A stretch of 64,000 nt of DNA. Source: Diphasiastrum complanatum. Its lineage: Eukaryota > Streptophyta > Lycopodiopsida > Lycopodiales > Lycopodiaceae. The position numbers and the translations under genes are program-made. Positions 21,364 to 32,345 of the stretch are shown here, piece by piece. The notes under the pieces are model-generated. The model searched no databases. It worked only from the letters and a program-made list of their open reading frames with translations, and was not told the origin of the DNA. Position 1 is the first letter of the stretch. Every line of letters starts with the position of its first letter. Location: assembly GCA_029204225.1 (NCBI GenBank), contig MU832209.1:1-64000 (forward strand), written 5' to 3'.

Positions 21364-21951
21364 CTAAATCAAGCTCCCTACTAACTGCTTATACAACATA
21401 GCATCAAATGGCTGTGACTCGTCAAGCTTGGAAAGTTTTTTACCTGGTTCAATAGGAGTGTTCACAGGCTTGCAATCCTGCAACCTAAACCTGTGCAGCA
21501 ACTCTCTGACATACTTCACATGTGTTAAACCCACTTCGTGTCCTTTTTGCCACACCTCCACTCCAAGGCAATAATGCATTAGGTTGAGATCTGTCATCTT
21601 GAATTGTTCCATGAGGTCTTTCTTGATCATGTCTATCATCTCTTGATTATTTCCTGTGATAATCAAGTCATCAATATAAAGAGCAATCAAAGCAACCATA
21701 CCATTAAAGCATAAGACATAAAGATTCGAATCAGAGTGTGTTCTCACCATCCCCTTAGAATGAAAGTAGACATCAATCATGTTGTACCATGCACGTGGTG
21801 CCTGTTTAAGACCATTAAGTACTTTCTTCAAGCGACATACCTTATGTTCCTGTCCTTTCGCTACAAAGCCTTTAGGTTGATCCATGAACACCTCTTCTTG
21901 CATGAGTCTCTTTAATCTGTGCATCATCCAAGTTAAATTTTTGATCTTCAT
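21364..21951 (-). pseudogene. Copia reverse transcriptase, N-terminally deleted (element D)
   Basis: After about 15 residues of out-of-context sequence the frame enters RT at EEVFMDQPKGFVAKGQEHKV, then LNGLKQAPRAWYNMIDVYF, and keeps the catalytic box LYIDDLIITGNN. FKMTDLNLMHYCLGVEVWQ and QDCKPVNTPIEPGKKLSKLD follow. The fingers and first palm Asp region (YKARLVAKG, DV.TAFL) are missing, because the deletion joins the integrase tail (about 21905) directly to the EEVFM motif. The rest is one open frame of about 180 codons. Confidence 0.9.
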
Positions 21952-22650
21952 GGAAGATCACATCTCTACTAACAACATTTTTGTCAGTAGAGGGCAAATA
22001 AATCCTGTATGCTTTTTTAGTGGATGCATAACCTACAAAAATTCCTTTTACTGCACTAGGATCTTCCTTCTTCCTAGTTTCTAGAGGCACATGCACAAAG
22101 CATACACAGCCAAAAATCCTAAGATGATCTACCTTAGGCTTTTTTTTATACAACATCTCAAATGGTGTCTTTCCTCCTATTGCAAGATTTGGAAGCCTAT
22201 TACAAAGATAGTTTGCACATGCAACTGCCTCTCCCCAAAATTCTTTAGGCAGAGAAACTTCCAGCCTAATGGCTTTTGCACATTCACACAAAGTTCTATT
22301 TTTTCTCTTAGCAACTCCATTTTGCTGAGGAGTATATGAACAAGAGAACTCTCTTTGAATACCCTCTCTCTCACAAAAGTCTTTAAACTTATTGGAAGTG
22401 TATTCCCCTCCACTATCACTTCTTAAAGCTTTTAACTTGAAAGGAAATGCTTCTCTACATAAGCTTTAAAAGTAAGAGAAACATCATAAACCATGGCTTT
22501 TGAAAACAATATATAGATCCAAGAATGTCTTGTATAATCATTTACAAAAGAGACAAAGCAGTTAGTTCCTCCTTTGCTCTTAGTTGATGAGAAATGAACA
22601 TCTGAGTGTACAAGTTCAAATGGTTGCTTTGTCTTGATACTTGATCTAGG
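21872..22650 (-). pseudogene. Copia integrase (element D)
   Basis: From 22650 the decayed frame gives QPFELVHSDVHFSSTKSKGG with the first Asp, then RSDSGGEYTSNKFKDFCERE with the second and PQQNGVAKRKNRTLCECAKA. The Glu of the usual VAERKN is Lys here (VAKRKN), so the catalytic triad is broken. From 22291 an open frame of 139 codons covers FWGEAVACANYLCNRLPN, RIFGCVCFVHVPLETRKKED, GIFVGYASTKKAYRIYLPST and VVSRDVIFHED. Confidence 0.87.
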
Positions 22651-22655
22651 AAAAG

Positions 22656-23156
22656 GCCTGTGTGTGACGCGTGGCCCGTGCTCGGGTGCCCGCCAAAATC
22701 AGGATGCGGGAGATTTTTGGCGGGCGGCGCCGGGGCGCGGTCCCGGGCAGCGGGGTGGTGCCGGGCAGGGGTCCCGGGCAGCAGGGGTGGCACCGGGCAG
22801 CCGGCGCTGGGCACTCAGACTCACACACACACACACACACATGCAAGGAACCGGGTGGGTTTCTCTATAAATCCCCTCCCAGTTCCCTTGCAAGATTGCT
22901 TATGGGATAAAAATTGGCTGCCTGGACATGTGGCATCCGAGCAACTAGTTTTTTTAAAAAAAAAAACATGTGGTCAGGAGGGCACCGGGGCCAAAGGGCC
23001 ACCATGCTCGCAAGATGCTTATGGGATAGAAATTGGCTGCCTGGACACACGGCGCTCAAGCAGCCAATTTTAAAAATAAAAATAAAAAATTGTGTGGCTG
23101 AGAGCCCACTGGGGCCAAACGGCCATCCGTGCGGGCCGTGCTCGCAAGATGCGAGC

Positions 23157-23187
<31 letters not shown>

Positions 23188-23190
23188 AAA
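22656..23190. repeat. GC-rich tandem repeat patch with (CA)n and homopolymers
   Basis: 22656-22815 is strongly GC-rich and CpG-rich, unlike its neighbours, and repeats GTCCCGGGCAGC.GGGGTGG..CCGGGCAG. A short (CA)n follows at 22820-22840. A unit of about 120-134 bp starting GCAAGATTGCTTATGGGATA occurs at 22890 and 23010, with a third partial start at 23144. The patch ends in a C run and about 20 A (23161-23190). Long apparent frames on both strands here are repeat artefacts. Confidence 0.75.
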
Positions 23191-23247
23191 TCTGAAGCCT
23201 CTTTTTATTTTCTTTTATTTGCAAATATGTCTATGTGGGTTTCCTTA

Positions 23248-23650
23248 GATCGACGGTCCACAATGTGCCAGCAATCCAGATCCTACAGCGGGAAGAAACC
23301 TACAGGAAAAAGCAACTCCTAACCTAGGAGTTAGGGCTACACAATCAGATTCTAGGCTAGAATTTAGCTTTTTCCGAGGGTTAAGTTGATCAACGGCCTA
23401 CGACGCCTTAGCTCACGAGATCCGACGGTGGGAACAACTTCTAAAAAACCCAAAGGCTTCAAAAGCAGAATCTAGAATTAGGGTTAGGACGATCGACGGC
23501 TCAGGATCCCACAGCACTCCACATCCAACGGTGTGAGGATAAGAAGAAAAAACCGTGAGGGCCGAGTCTAGCCTTTAGGGTTATTAGGATCGACGGACCA
23601 GGATGGCGAATGAATCTACATCCGACGGTGGGAGGATTCTAGCAGGAAGG
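23248..23650. repeat. Four diverged repeats upstream of the R3H gene
   Basis: Copies start at 23248, 23388, 23491 and 23588 with GATCGACGG or GATCAACGG and usually contain a later ATCC(G/A)ACGGTG(T/G)GA. Spacing is 140, 103 and 97 bp. They end just before the presumed transcribed region. Confidence 0.65.
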
Positions 23651-23654
23651 AGGA

Positions 23655-24386
23655 AAAAGCCGAAGGGTGAAGGCGAGAGGGTGGATCGTAGCGACGCTGG
23701 CGAGAGATGGCGGCTCGCTATCTGCTCGCTTTAGTTTAGATCCTGCTTTGTTTTGTGAAGAAGCCTGGCGCTTGCACTTGCGCGTACTCGTCTTGGCTAT
23801 GGCTGCCGTTTTTCTTCTGCTTTTCTAGCTCTACTTATTGCATAGCCTAGGGTTTCTTCTGTTCTGGGGTTTGGTGATAAATAGATGGTCTTTCTGTTGC
23901 TTGCTTCTCTTTCTTGTCCTTTTGGTTGCTATCCATAGCCGTGGATCCTGGCCGTTTCGGATTTAGATCAGTCTTGCATGCTGTGTTCATTATGATACGG
24001 ATGCTGTTGGTGAAAAGCGGCATCCATGGCTGATCTGTCTGGTTAGGGTTTCCTGATCCAAGCTTGGTTTTTATGCGGCCTTGATCTTCGGCACAGGCAT
24101 TAGATTCCTCATCTGGCATGCTAGGAGCGGCCGTTGTTCGGTTCTCAAGTTTCTACAGAAGTCGTATTCGGCAATTGGTAGCTTGGGATGCGCAGGTAGG
24201 CCCGAAATAATTTGGTTGAGTGAGCAAATAGGCCTTATCCGTGGTTCGTGGCAAGCGGTTTTCTGATTGTTTGGATCTATAAAGCAGCTTTGTAGTAGGC
24301 TAGTAGACTTCTTTGTTGAGTAATTCGGTAGTTATTCTAGCTTACCACTATCCTAAGGACCCAATCTAGCAATTTATAAATAGGAG
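23655..24386 (+). promoter_or_regulatory. Promoter-proximal and 5' UTR region of the R3H gene
   Basis: A pyrimidine-rich, GC-moderate stretch between the repeats and the first coding ATG, with no long frame. A short upstream ATG (23707, MAARYLLALV then stop) could act as a uORF. A possible 5' UTR intron runs from CAG|GTAGGC (near 24194) to GATGCAG|GGTG (near 24415). If it is used, the start codon would be 24444 rather than 24387. No TATA box was placed with confidence. Confidence 0.45.
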
Positions 24387-27300
24387 ATGAGCGGGACTTT
24401 GATCTTTGATGCAGGGTGCTCAATTGTGAGAACGCATGATTTGATGGGTTTACTGGTTCCATTAGAAATGGAACAGCCAGCAGATTTGAGGAAATTGGTG
24501 GATAATCCACCAGATTCATGGGAAATGGCAGATATAGAAGCAAGAATGAAGCTGATTAGGCTTCCAGAACCGAGTTGTGTCACATCAGGAGCTGATGCAG
24601 CAGTGACTGAAAGCGCGCCCATCCCTCCTGTTGATGATGTAGATAGTGTATTGCGTGAAGCTGTCCAGAATCCTCGAATCAGAATGACAAGTCAGTACTT
24701 ATAAGTTTCAACTGTTTTAGACCAACTTTTTGCCTACTCTTCTTACGTTCAACAAGTAATTGTGATGTTTTACTTCCTGCCCTTTTTAACAGGGTCTGCC
24801 TCTTTAGCAGTTCAGGAATTTCATGTCATCATTATTACACTTTATCTGTAGTTCTTATTCCCAGTTCAGTTACATCATAACAAAGATTTGGGCTTTCTTT
24901 CAGAGTACGTTATTCTTTCAAAACTAACATCTCTTACTCGATGTCATGTTGGTAAGGTTCTTGTTGGATGGTTCCCCAATGAAATATATTGAGAAAGTTG
25001 GTCTTTGTACATACTACATGGGTATGACAGCTAATGTGGACATATGTTGTGCATGTGAACTGCACCTACTGTAGGGCACTGACGACGTGAGTAGGACTGT
25101 AGTAGCATTTCATCTACACTTTGCCTGATACAGTTGATTTTCTAAGACTTTCTGGTTGGAGTCCATAGGTTCGAAGATCTCACGTCTCCTTTATTATGTT
25201 TGTTACGTAGGAGACATAACATTAATATATGCTGTTATCAGTATTTTTGTTTTATCGATAAAAAAATTCTTGATTTTGGCTTCCAAATGTAAATTCCGTC
25301 CATTACCTTGTTAACTTGAAGAGTGAAACAACACATGTTGAAGAGCATGATTGGCATCAAATTTTAACATTGAAGCTTTAAGTTTCAAATTTCAGCTACG
25401 AGACAAAGATCAAACTCTTGCATCTAATCGAAAAGATCTGAAAATGTTTAAAACCTTTCTAAATGGGGAATTCGTTTGGGGAGTGATTGCTGAATCGAAC
25501 TGCGTAAGAGTATCTCAGGAGAAATTAGTAAAGTACTTTTAGCATAGTGTTAGGTCATTCCCGAGAAAAAAAGTACTACAATTTATTAAAGTTAATTGTG
25601 ATCTTGTTGGTCCTGTGCAGCTTGTTTTATTTTCCTTGTTTTCAATAGATCATTAAATTCTCATTTTTCGGAACTACCCAAATTGTGTCACATGTTCTAT
25701 TCTGTCAAATTTTTGTACTTGTACTTGAGTTTCCTGACACTCCACTCGTTATCTATCTGATTTGCTCACCTCTGGTGATCATTTGTTGTTTCTCAGTTTT
25801 AAGATTGGAGCAAGAGGTTGAACGATTTCTTCGCAATCCGAAGCTGCAGCAACTTGAATTTCAACCCATGCGTTCGTCGTACTTACGTCTTGCAGCTCAT
25901 CGTGTAGCTCAGCATTACTTTCTACAGTCCACAGTAGTGGATAGCAATTCTCCAGAAGGGAGTAGAATAGTTGCTCGAAAAACTTCTGAAAGTAGGTATC
26001 CATCCATTCGCTTAGCGGACATTCCAGTTGAATTGTCAACAGAAGACAAGCCTTCGTCATCAGGTAAGGTTGCAATTAAGCAGAGGCCCAACAAAAATTT
26101 ATGGGGCAATGGTGAAAATGGTTTGACAAATGGTTTTGGTGGAAAAATAAATACTTTGAAGAGTATGGAAGAAAGAAAAGAAGATTACAACAGAGCACGT
26201 GCCAGAATTTTCAATGGCAGTGATTTAGCAGAGAAATTTGGGGAAGATGAAGCTGTCGAATTAAGTGTTGTGAAGGTTAAGGATCGCTTTATTGCGGAGT
26301 CTTTGAAGCCAAAGGGAAATAATAATGAAGAGGAGATTTGCGAGAGTGTTCGAATACCTACAGATCTGTTAGGTGGAGCTAGGGTTCACAAAAAACCTGA
26401 ACGCGAGCTTTTAAATAAAGCAAAAGTAAACAACAAGGTGGCTATCTTTCGGGATCATGAAAAGGATCGGAGGGATCCTGATTACGACCGGAATCATGAC
26501 AAGTATGATCTGTTATATGTCACTGGTTGCTGGTAGTAGTTGACATTACCTGAGCTTATATCTGATGAATTTTCTGATTGTATGTACACTAATCAGACTG
26601 CTTTTGTGACCTATGCTACTTGGTGGAAGCTGCTCATTTTTAACTATTGAACAGTTTCATTTCTCCCTCTTTTCAAGTGTATTTTGCTTCGATGTTCAAA
26701 TTTGACATAAAAATGGATGTGTATATGTAGATATCTAAAACTTGTTTCTTTGTTGACCTGATTCAGGTATATACAGCGATTTGATCCTGGTTTTGGACTT
26801 ACTGCATCACCTGTTGGATTACAAGGTATTTATGGCCCCCTAGTCAATTACAATACGGAGTTCCCTCAGCTTGGGGGCCATCCTAGACCGCAAATACATA
26901 TGAAGCAACCTCCACCTTGTCCATTACCTCAACAGATGACATGGATGTCTCCTGTTAGTTCATTGGGTTACAGACCTCCAGATGCATACTTGGGACATTT
27001 CAATCAACCTCATTGTGCTCCACACACTGCAACAGCAATGTATATGCATTCTCCTCAACTAGCTTATCATGGACCTTCCATTGCTTATACCTTTTCACAT
27101 GACTGCTACCAGCAGCCATTTACTCAGGTAATCTGACAGTCCTACATGCTTTAAGATATGCCATTATTCCTATTTTCTCTTTACTTTTTTCTAAATATTG
27201 TCATTTGGTATCTTTGGATACATGATTCAATATACGCTATCTAGAGTTTAGCTAAATATAGCCAGCATTTTCTAGGTTATTGTTGAATTTGCTTACTGTG

Positions 27301-27466
27301 TGCTTGTTACTTGTGCATTAGTGAACATAATTAGAATATGCAGTCATACTCCCATGGAACTTACTGCCTTAACTTGTGCTACATACAGCCACCACCCCAA
27401 CCACAGCCGCAACAACAGCAACACCAGAAGCCTGAAGCAAGTATTAACCAAGCCCGGTGTCGCTGA
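24387..27466 (+). CDS. R3H-SUZ domain RNA-binding protein, four coding exons
   Basis: The only clear host gene. Coding exons: 24387-24690, 25797-26502, 26767-27127, 27344-27466 (TGA). All introns are GT-AG and the joins keep frame, giving 497 residues, or 478 from Met 24444. An in-frame TAG lies just before ATG 24387. R3H domain at about residues 103-175, with the signature Arg-x3-His in YLRLAAHRVAQHY (132-136), which binds single-stranded nucleic acid. SUZ-type basic motif EERKEDYNRARARIF at 226-240. A second motif, VAIFRDHEKDRRDPDYDR, lies just before intron 2. The C-terminus is Pro/Gln/Tyr-rich and ends in a polyglutamine patch (QPQPQQQQHQ). Related plant proteins share this order; a role in mRNA binding in the cytoplasm is inferred. 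The first 75 residues are weakly conserved to my eye. Confidence 0.88.
24691..25796 (+). other. Intron 1 of the R3H gene
   Basis: Donor ACAA|GTCAGT and acceptor TTTCTCAG|TTTT, phase 1. It rejoins ATGACA-ATT-TTA so that the conserved stretch before LRLEQEVERF is continuous. It is AT-rich with no inserted element recognised. Confidence 0.82.
26503..26766 (+). other. Intron 2 of the R3H gene
   Basis: Donor GACAA|GTATGA and acceptor TGATTCAG|GTATAT, phase 2; the junction rebuilds Lys-Tyr-Ile after DPDYDRNHD. Reading through instead stops at 26536. Confidence 0.82.
27128..27343 (+). other. Intron 3 of the R3H gene
   Basis: Donor ACTCAG|GTAATC and acceptor AATATGCAG|TCATAC, phase 0. The downstream exon reads SYSHGTYCLNLCYIQPPPQP and continues Gln-rich to TGA at 27464. 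The acceptor is inferred from phase and composition. Confidence 0.7.
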
Positions 27467-27930
27467 GACCCGGGCACAGCCTGCACCTGCCAGTGTAGTG
27501 CAAAATGGGAATGCCTTTGACTGCAATTCTTGGCACATTATATTGTCTGGAATCTGTCAGGACATTGTTTTACGCACTGGCAGGGTGTTTGCAGGCAGAG
27601 ACTGAGGTATTGGTCTGTGTTGATTCCTTCTATATATGGAAATGGCAGCATGGGAGCATGAGATTGCTCTTTTTTGTAGCATAAATTTGGAAGGTTCCAC
27701 ACAGCCCAGATTTTCCTCAGAATGAGCTAGTACTGGTGTAGTAAGAGTACAGAGTTGTTACATCTTCCAGAGGGTCGTTTAGATTTAGCTAGGTTCCAGG
27801 ATGTCAGGTGTATCATGCGAAGTTCATACGTTGTGAATTGAGATCACAAGGTATTGTGAGTTTACTATTGGGTTAACGTTTGGGGAGGAAGCAAGAAGGG
27901 ACATCTGCATGAGTATCAACGGTAATCCCC
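27467..27930 (+). other. Probable 3' UTR of the R3H gene
   Basis: No further coding exon is convincing. The sequence is T- and G-rich with no long frame. The polyadenylation site could not be placed. Confidence 0.4.
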
Positions 27931-28115
27931 AAGAGGAAAGTATCGATTTTGAAGACTATTGGCCTCGGCTCACTGTCAATTGAGGGGTTTGTCATCAACA
28001 ATATTTCCTGAGAGGAAAGGATCAGTTTCCAAGATTATGGAGGGATTTATCATCAACATTATTTTCCAGGTGGAGAGGATCGATCTCCAAGATTGCGGGC
28101 CCTCTTGGCTCGGCT
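27930..28115. repeat. Short tandem repeat downstream of the R3H gene
   Basis: Three diverged copies share GAGAGGA(AA)G(G/T)ATC(A/G)(G/A)T(T/C)T(C/T)CAAGAT(T/A)(A/G) and a spacer TTTGTCATCAACA / TTTATCATCAACAT; the first two copies have a GGATT/GGGTT flank. Confidence 0.55.
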
Positions 28116-31100
28116 CTTACCCAATTATCTTCATGTATTGGGTAAGTTGATTATTAATACTTACAGATCATAATTTTGAGCTTCTGTTATGAGATTTTTT
28201 ATATCGACATTGTTCTGATGTGCAATTGCTGTTTCTTCTCAATTTTCTTCTGTGTCATCCTGTCTACTACTTTGAAACAACTTGAAAAGAAGTTTTGATT
28301 TCTCACTTATTCGCAGTATCTCACAAAATCTAAAAACAGACCATAGTTATCAGTTTTCTATCTTTACACAAACATAGGTTACTCAATGGTTGAGCCACTA
28401 CTTGGTGGCATGTTCATCGTCAGGATCCTTCTCATGACACTTTACATAGTTGGATTAGTAAATTTTGCTGCTTTCATTTTTCTTCTTAATAAAAAGACAG
28501 TTTTCAAGATTACATTGACTTTCCTTTGTCAGGCGACTTAATGAAAGGAGTGAACCTCATTCTTTTCAAGCTGAGAGGTTCAAAGGACGTTGGCCAGAAC
28601 TGGTAGATTTTTCTTTTGAACTCCACTCTTCTTAGATTGAAGCAAGTTAGTTTCTTTCAAACCATGGCATCTCTTTTGGATCGAGCTTCTGAGTTCACTC
28701 CCATCAATGAGCATGTAAATTGTTGCTGAAATTAGTGAGGTAAGATTTTGAACGGCTGTAAGATGCACTATTCTGCATATCCAACCTACATTTTGTCTAA
28801 CCTTCTTAATTTTTTTGTGAGGCTGTTTATTGTCGCTGGCTGAGGGGGTGTATCAGCAAGGGTTTGATAACTCAGCAAATTTTGTTTTGTTTTGCTTCTG
28901 CAGTCTTGCAAGTACTTGGAATCCAGAATGGGTGATGGCTAGATTTCTGAACTCCATTTACTTGTGCACTTCACCAACCACAACTTGCAACCACTATTGC
29001 AGAGATTGAGAGCTGTTTTTTTCCTTTTTCAGTTAGCTATGATTTTGTTGTCACTATCACGACAAACAATCTTTGTCATAATACATTGCACAGTTACTTA
29101 TGTCATTAGGAAGTTTACCTTGGCTTTTGCAGCCTTTGTAACACTTTTTTTTGTGAGAAGTTTTATATTGCATTGAATCAATGGTCGGAAATTCAGAGCT
29201 TTTGTTTTGATGCATCAGGGTTGCTGCTGATTAAATATGACATTCTTGCCATGTTTCTAAGCCAGCCAATCAAAGCATTTGTTTTTGGGATTTTCTAGGC
29301 TGTCTTGCAAATTCATTGTGTGGTCATACGACAAATACTTTTGCCATCAAATCATAAGAAAGTATATTGACACTACAACCATGCAGAAAAACATTTGCAT
29401 TTGAGCGGTTTTGTGGGTAGTATGCACCGTGCAGACACCATAATTAGAATGAGGCCAATAACAGAAACTGACGAGGAATGCATTTATAGGACAAAGAAAT
29501 ACATGTGTAATTGGACAACCAGAAAACAGCTGATTTCGAATAATGGGCATAAGAACTCCAAGAACAAAAGTGTTGAATGTTGTTTTGATTCTCGTAAGGC
29601 ATGTACCTCCATTGATCACTCTTCCAAGAAGCTTTGATTGAATGTAGAACTTCAATGCTATATGCCTCTCTACATCTCACTCAAGATACCTCGCACAAGC
29701 TTGAATGTTACCTCTCTACTCAAGATACCTTGCACAAGCTTGAGGATATTCTGTGATTGTGCCCTACCATAACTAGATTTGCTAACCAAGTAACTGCATA
29801 TTAAAAATGACACTTACTGGCCCATTAAGTGATACATCTCACTCAACCAGCAATAGTCTTGAATCTACATCCACATCTCCATTGCCGTTTACCTCACTTA
29901 ATGATGTGGAATATTGATATCAATATACAAATTTACTTGTTGCTGTGTTGCCACCTCTCAACAGAAGATATCTTGCAAAAGCTTTGAACAGATCATGTAG
30001 TTGTGCCCTATTGTATATAATGCAACTAGATTTAGTTAACCAAGCAGCTTCAGATTCTAGTTTTTAATGCCTACCAGCCCACCTCCCTGACCAGCCATAG
30101 TCTTGCATGTATGTACACCCACATTCAATCAGGTTGAAAATCACCAAATCACCAACATAAGTAGCATACATACGTTGTCCATTTTGCAACACAATAGATA
30201 CATAATTGTACTTTCACAAGCACCTCATCCACGAAAGTGTATTGAATAGGTAATGTTGTATTCTTTCTATTTGAAGATTTTGTATAAAATCTCTAACTTT
30301 CATTGTCCATTTCAAAAAATGTGGTTTGACTTCTAGCGTTCTAAAATTATTTTGCAAATATGTAGATTTTTTTTCTTTTTCGGGGGGTGGGGGGGGAGGG
30401 GTGAGGCATATAAAATTTTGAAGGTTATTAGTTGATAGGAATTTTGACAAAAAATTTCTATGAGCTAATTTTAGAAACAAGTATCAATAAAATAAAGTGC
30501 AATTCAAAGAAAGCGAGACATCTCTTAAAATATATCAAGTATAGGATTATATTATCCAACAACTAGTAAATTAAAATTTAAGAACATAGAATGTTATGTA
30601 TTCAAATGAATAAGCATGCCAAGATAAGCCATTGGAGGCTAGGGATACACTTAATGTTATGAAGCCTAAATCCTCAGATTTGAGATGGATTATAATAGTG
30701 CTTCTTTTTTATTGTTGTACACATTTTTGAGAGAAGCAAGATTGGGTGACATTGTGTAGTCTTGGAATTCAAGGGCATGTTGAGTGATGAATCGTTGCAT
30801 GATCTATGATGATTATGTATTGATATGAAGCTAATACATTATGTTTGTTGTCCACATGTGTATTAAGTGCTCACAATGATGACTTTGTGTGAATGAGAGT
30901 GTTAATGAAGCAATCGGCAATCTAGGAAGTTTCTAGCATCAATTCTAGGTGCTAGTCTTGATGTTTCTTGATGAATGTGCAATATTCAATGCCTGAATGT
31001 AATTTGTGGACATAATAGATCTTAAGAACACGTTTTTTTAACACTTCCTATCCTACCCAGTTTTTGTATCAATATATGTTGCATAAAACTTGAGGCCCAA

Positions 31101-31279
31101 GTTCTTCAAACAAGGGCATTTATTCCATATAAATATATCTTAAAGGCAAAATTTATTAAGACACATACTTGCAACAAATTGAGTTTGTAAAACTCAATAG
31201 AGCTTTGAAACAGATGCGGCTTAACAAAGAAAAGCTTACCGCCAGCCTACCCCTTGAACGAACAAAAGCCCATCACCAG
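28116..31279. other. Intergenic stretch with no recognised gene
   Basis: AT-rich DNA. At 29660-30110 there is a diverged direct duplication of roughly 270 bp: AAGATACC.TGCACAAGCTTGA...GTGCCCTA...CAACTAGATTT..TTAACCAAG and ACCAGCCATAGTCTTG recur. A G-rich tract lies at 30380-30402 (GGGGGGTGGGGGGGGAGGGG). Open frames here are short and show no motif. Confidence 0.5.
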
Positions 31280-32345
31280 CCCACCCCTTAAGGCGCAAGC
31301 CCCTGTATAAGGCCAAAATGTTTGAGTGGAAGGCCAAGAGTGACAAACGAGGCATTAAAATGGAACTAATGACCTCTCGCCAAGCACAAGAAAAAATTTG
31401 GCAGGATGACGTTGAAGAGCCCAATCCCATGCATGACGTGCCACAATACTTAAGGACTATGAAATGTATGAGGTGGTAGTGATGAGGACCAATAGAAGAT
31501 ACTTCCATAGGGGCCAATGTTTATGAAGGTCATGTCTGCACCAAAGAGCTAGATCTAGCCACAAAGGGAGAAGATAGTTGCGTAGTACTTGTAGGAAAAG
31601 ATGTTGAAGCAAACTATGAGATCTGAAATATCTTCTTCACAAGTACTGTGACCATCTACTAGCATGAAATTATGCTGAGTTGAAGTGCATATCGCCGACG
31701 TAGTGGTTCATACCATTCCTTTGGTTGACAGATCGAAACCCGCAGCAAGTAGGCCATATTGGTCTAACCTGCACTATGCCCCCCAGCTAATTCAGGAGGA
31801 GTTAACCAAGCTTTTAGATGCAAGATTCATCTACGCACAGACTGGGTATCGCCAATCGTAGTGGTGCCTAAGAAAAATGGTACTTAGGATTTGTGTGGCC
31901 TACAAGAAGCTCAATGTAGTTACCAACAAGGACCATTTTCACTTACCATTAATGGAAAATGTGTTAGAAAGGACAGCCCAAGCTAAAGCCTATAGTTTTT
32001 TAGATGGATGTAGTGGCTATAATCAAGTGCAAATTGCTCTAGAAGATTAGCACAAGACTGCATTCTCCACAGAGTGGAGAACATACGCCTACAAAGTAAT
32101 GCCATTTGGATTGTGCAACGCTCATATCACCTTTCAACGAGTGATGAGCTATGCTTTCAAGGATTTCTTATGGAAATTTTCTGAAATTTTTGTGGACGAC
32201 TTCTGTATTCACTCCCTTAGGGCCGAGCATTTATCATGCTTGGAAAAGGTGTTCATACAATGTCAATTATTCGACATATCTCTAAACTTGGCCAAATGTC
32301 AAAGGAGCTTCTACCTTGTGAAGCTTGTGTGCGGGGCATTTGGAG
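31280..32345 (+). pseudogene. Ty3/gypsy gag-pol relic with RT
   Basis: Plus-strand decayed pol. 31370-31460 encodes QAQEKIWQDDVEEPNPMHDV, probably a gag or protease lead. RT begins near 31740 and, across stops and frameshifts, gives EELTKLLDARFIYA, a VVPKKNGT.RICVAYKKLN stretch, FLDGCSGYNQVQIALED, HKTAFSTEWRTYAYKVMPFG, LCNAHITFQRVMSYAFKDFL and the catalytic box IFVDDFCIHS. The FVDD box is intact; the open part is 2099-2410 of the 32 kb line (32099-32410). RNase H and integrase are absent. No LTR was found for it. Confidence 0.85.

Larger units (their letters stand above)
20391..22655 (-). mobile_element. Copia remnant D
   Basis: On the minus strand: integrase core (22655-21905), deletion junction, RT from its middle (21905-21364), RNase H (21357-20728), PPT and a 3' LTR-like end (about 20670-20395). 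The 5' LTR, gag, protease and N-terminal integrase are absent; at 22655 the sequence changes abruptly to GC-rich tandem DNA. RT and RNase H are less decayed than in B or E. Confidence 0.85.

Noticed and set aside
22542-23224. Overlapping open frames on both strands
   Set aside because: Produced by GC-rich tandem repeats lacking stop codons; no domain or codon pattern.
25685-25796. Alternative start of the R3H protein within intron 1
   Set aside because: The upstream part is hydrophobic intron translation; the splice acceptor at 25796 and the exon 1 join give the conserved sequence.
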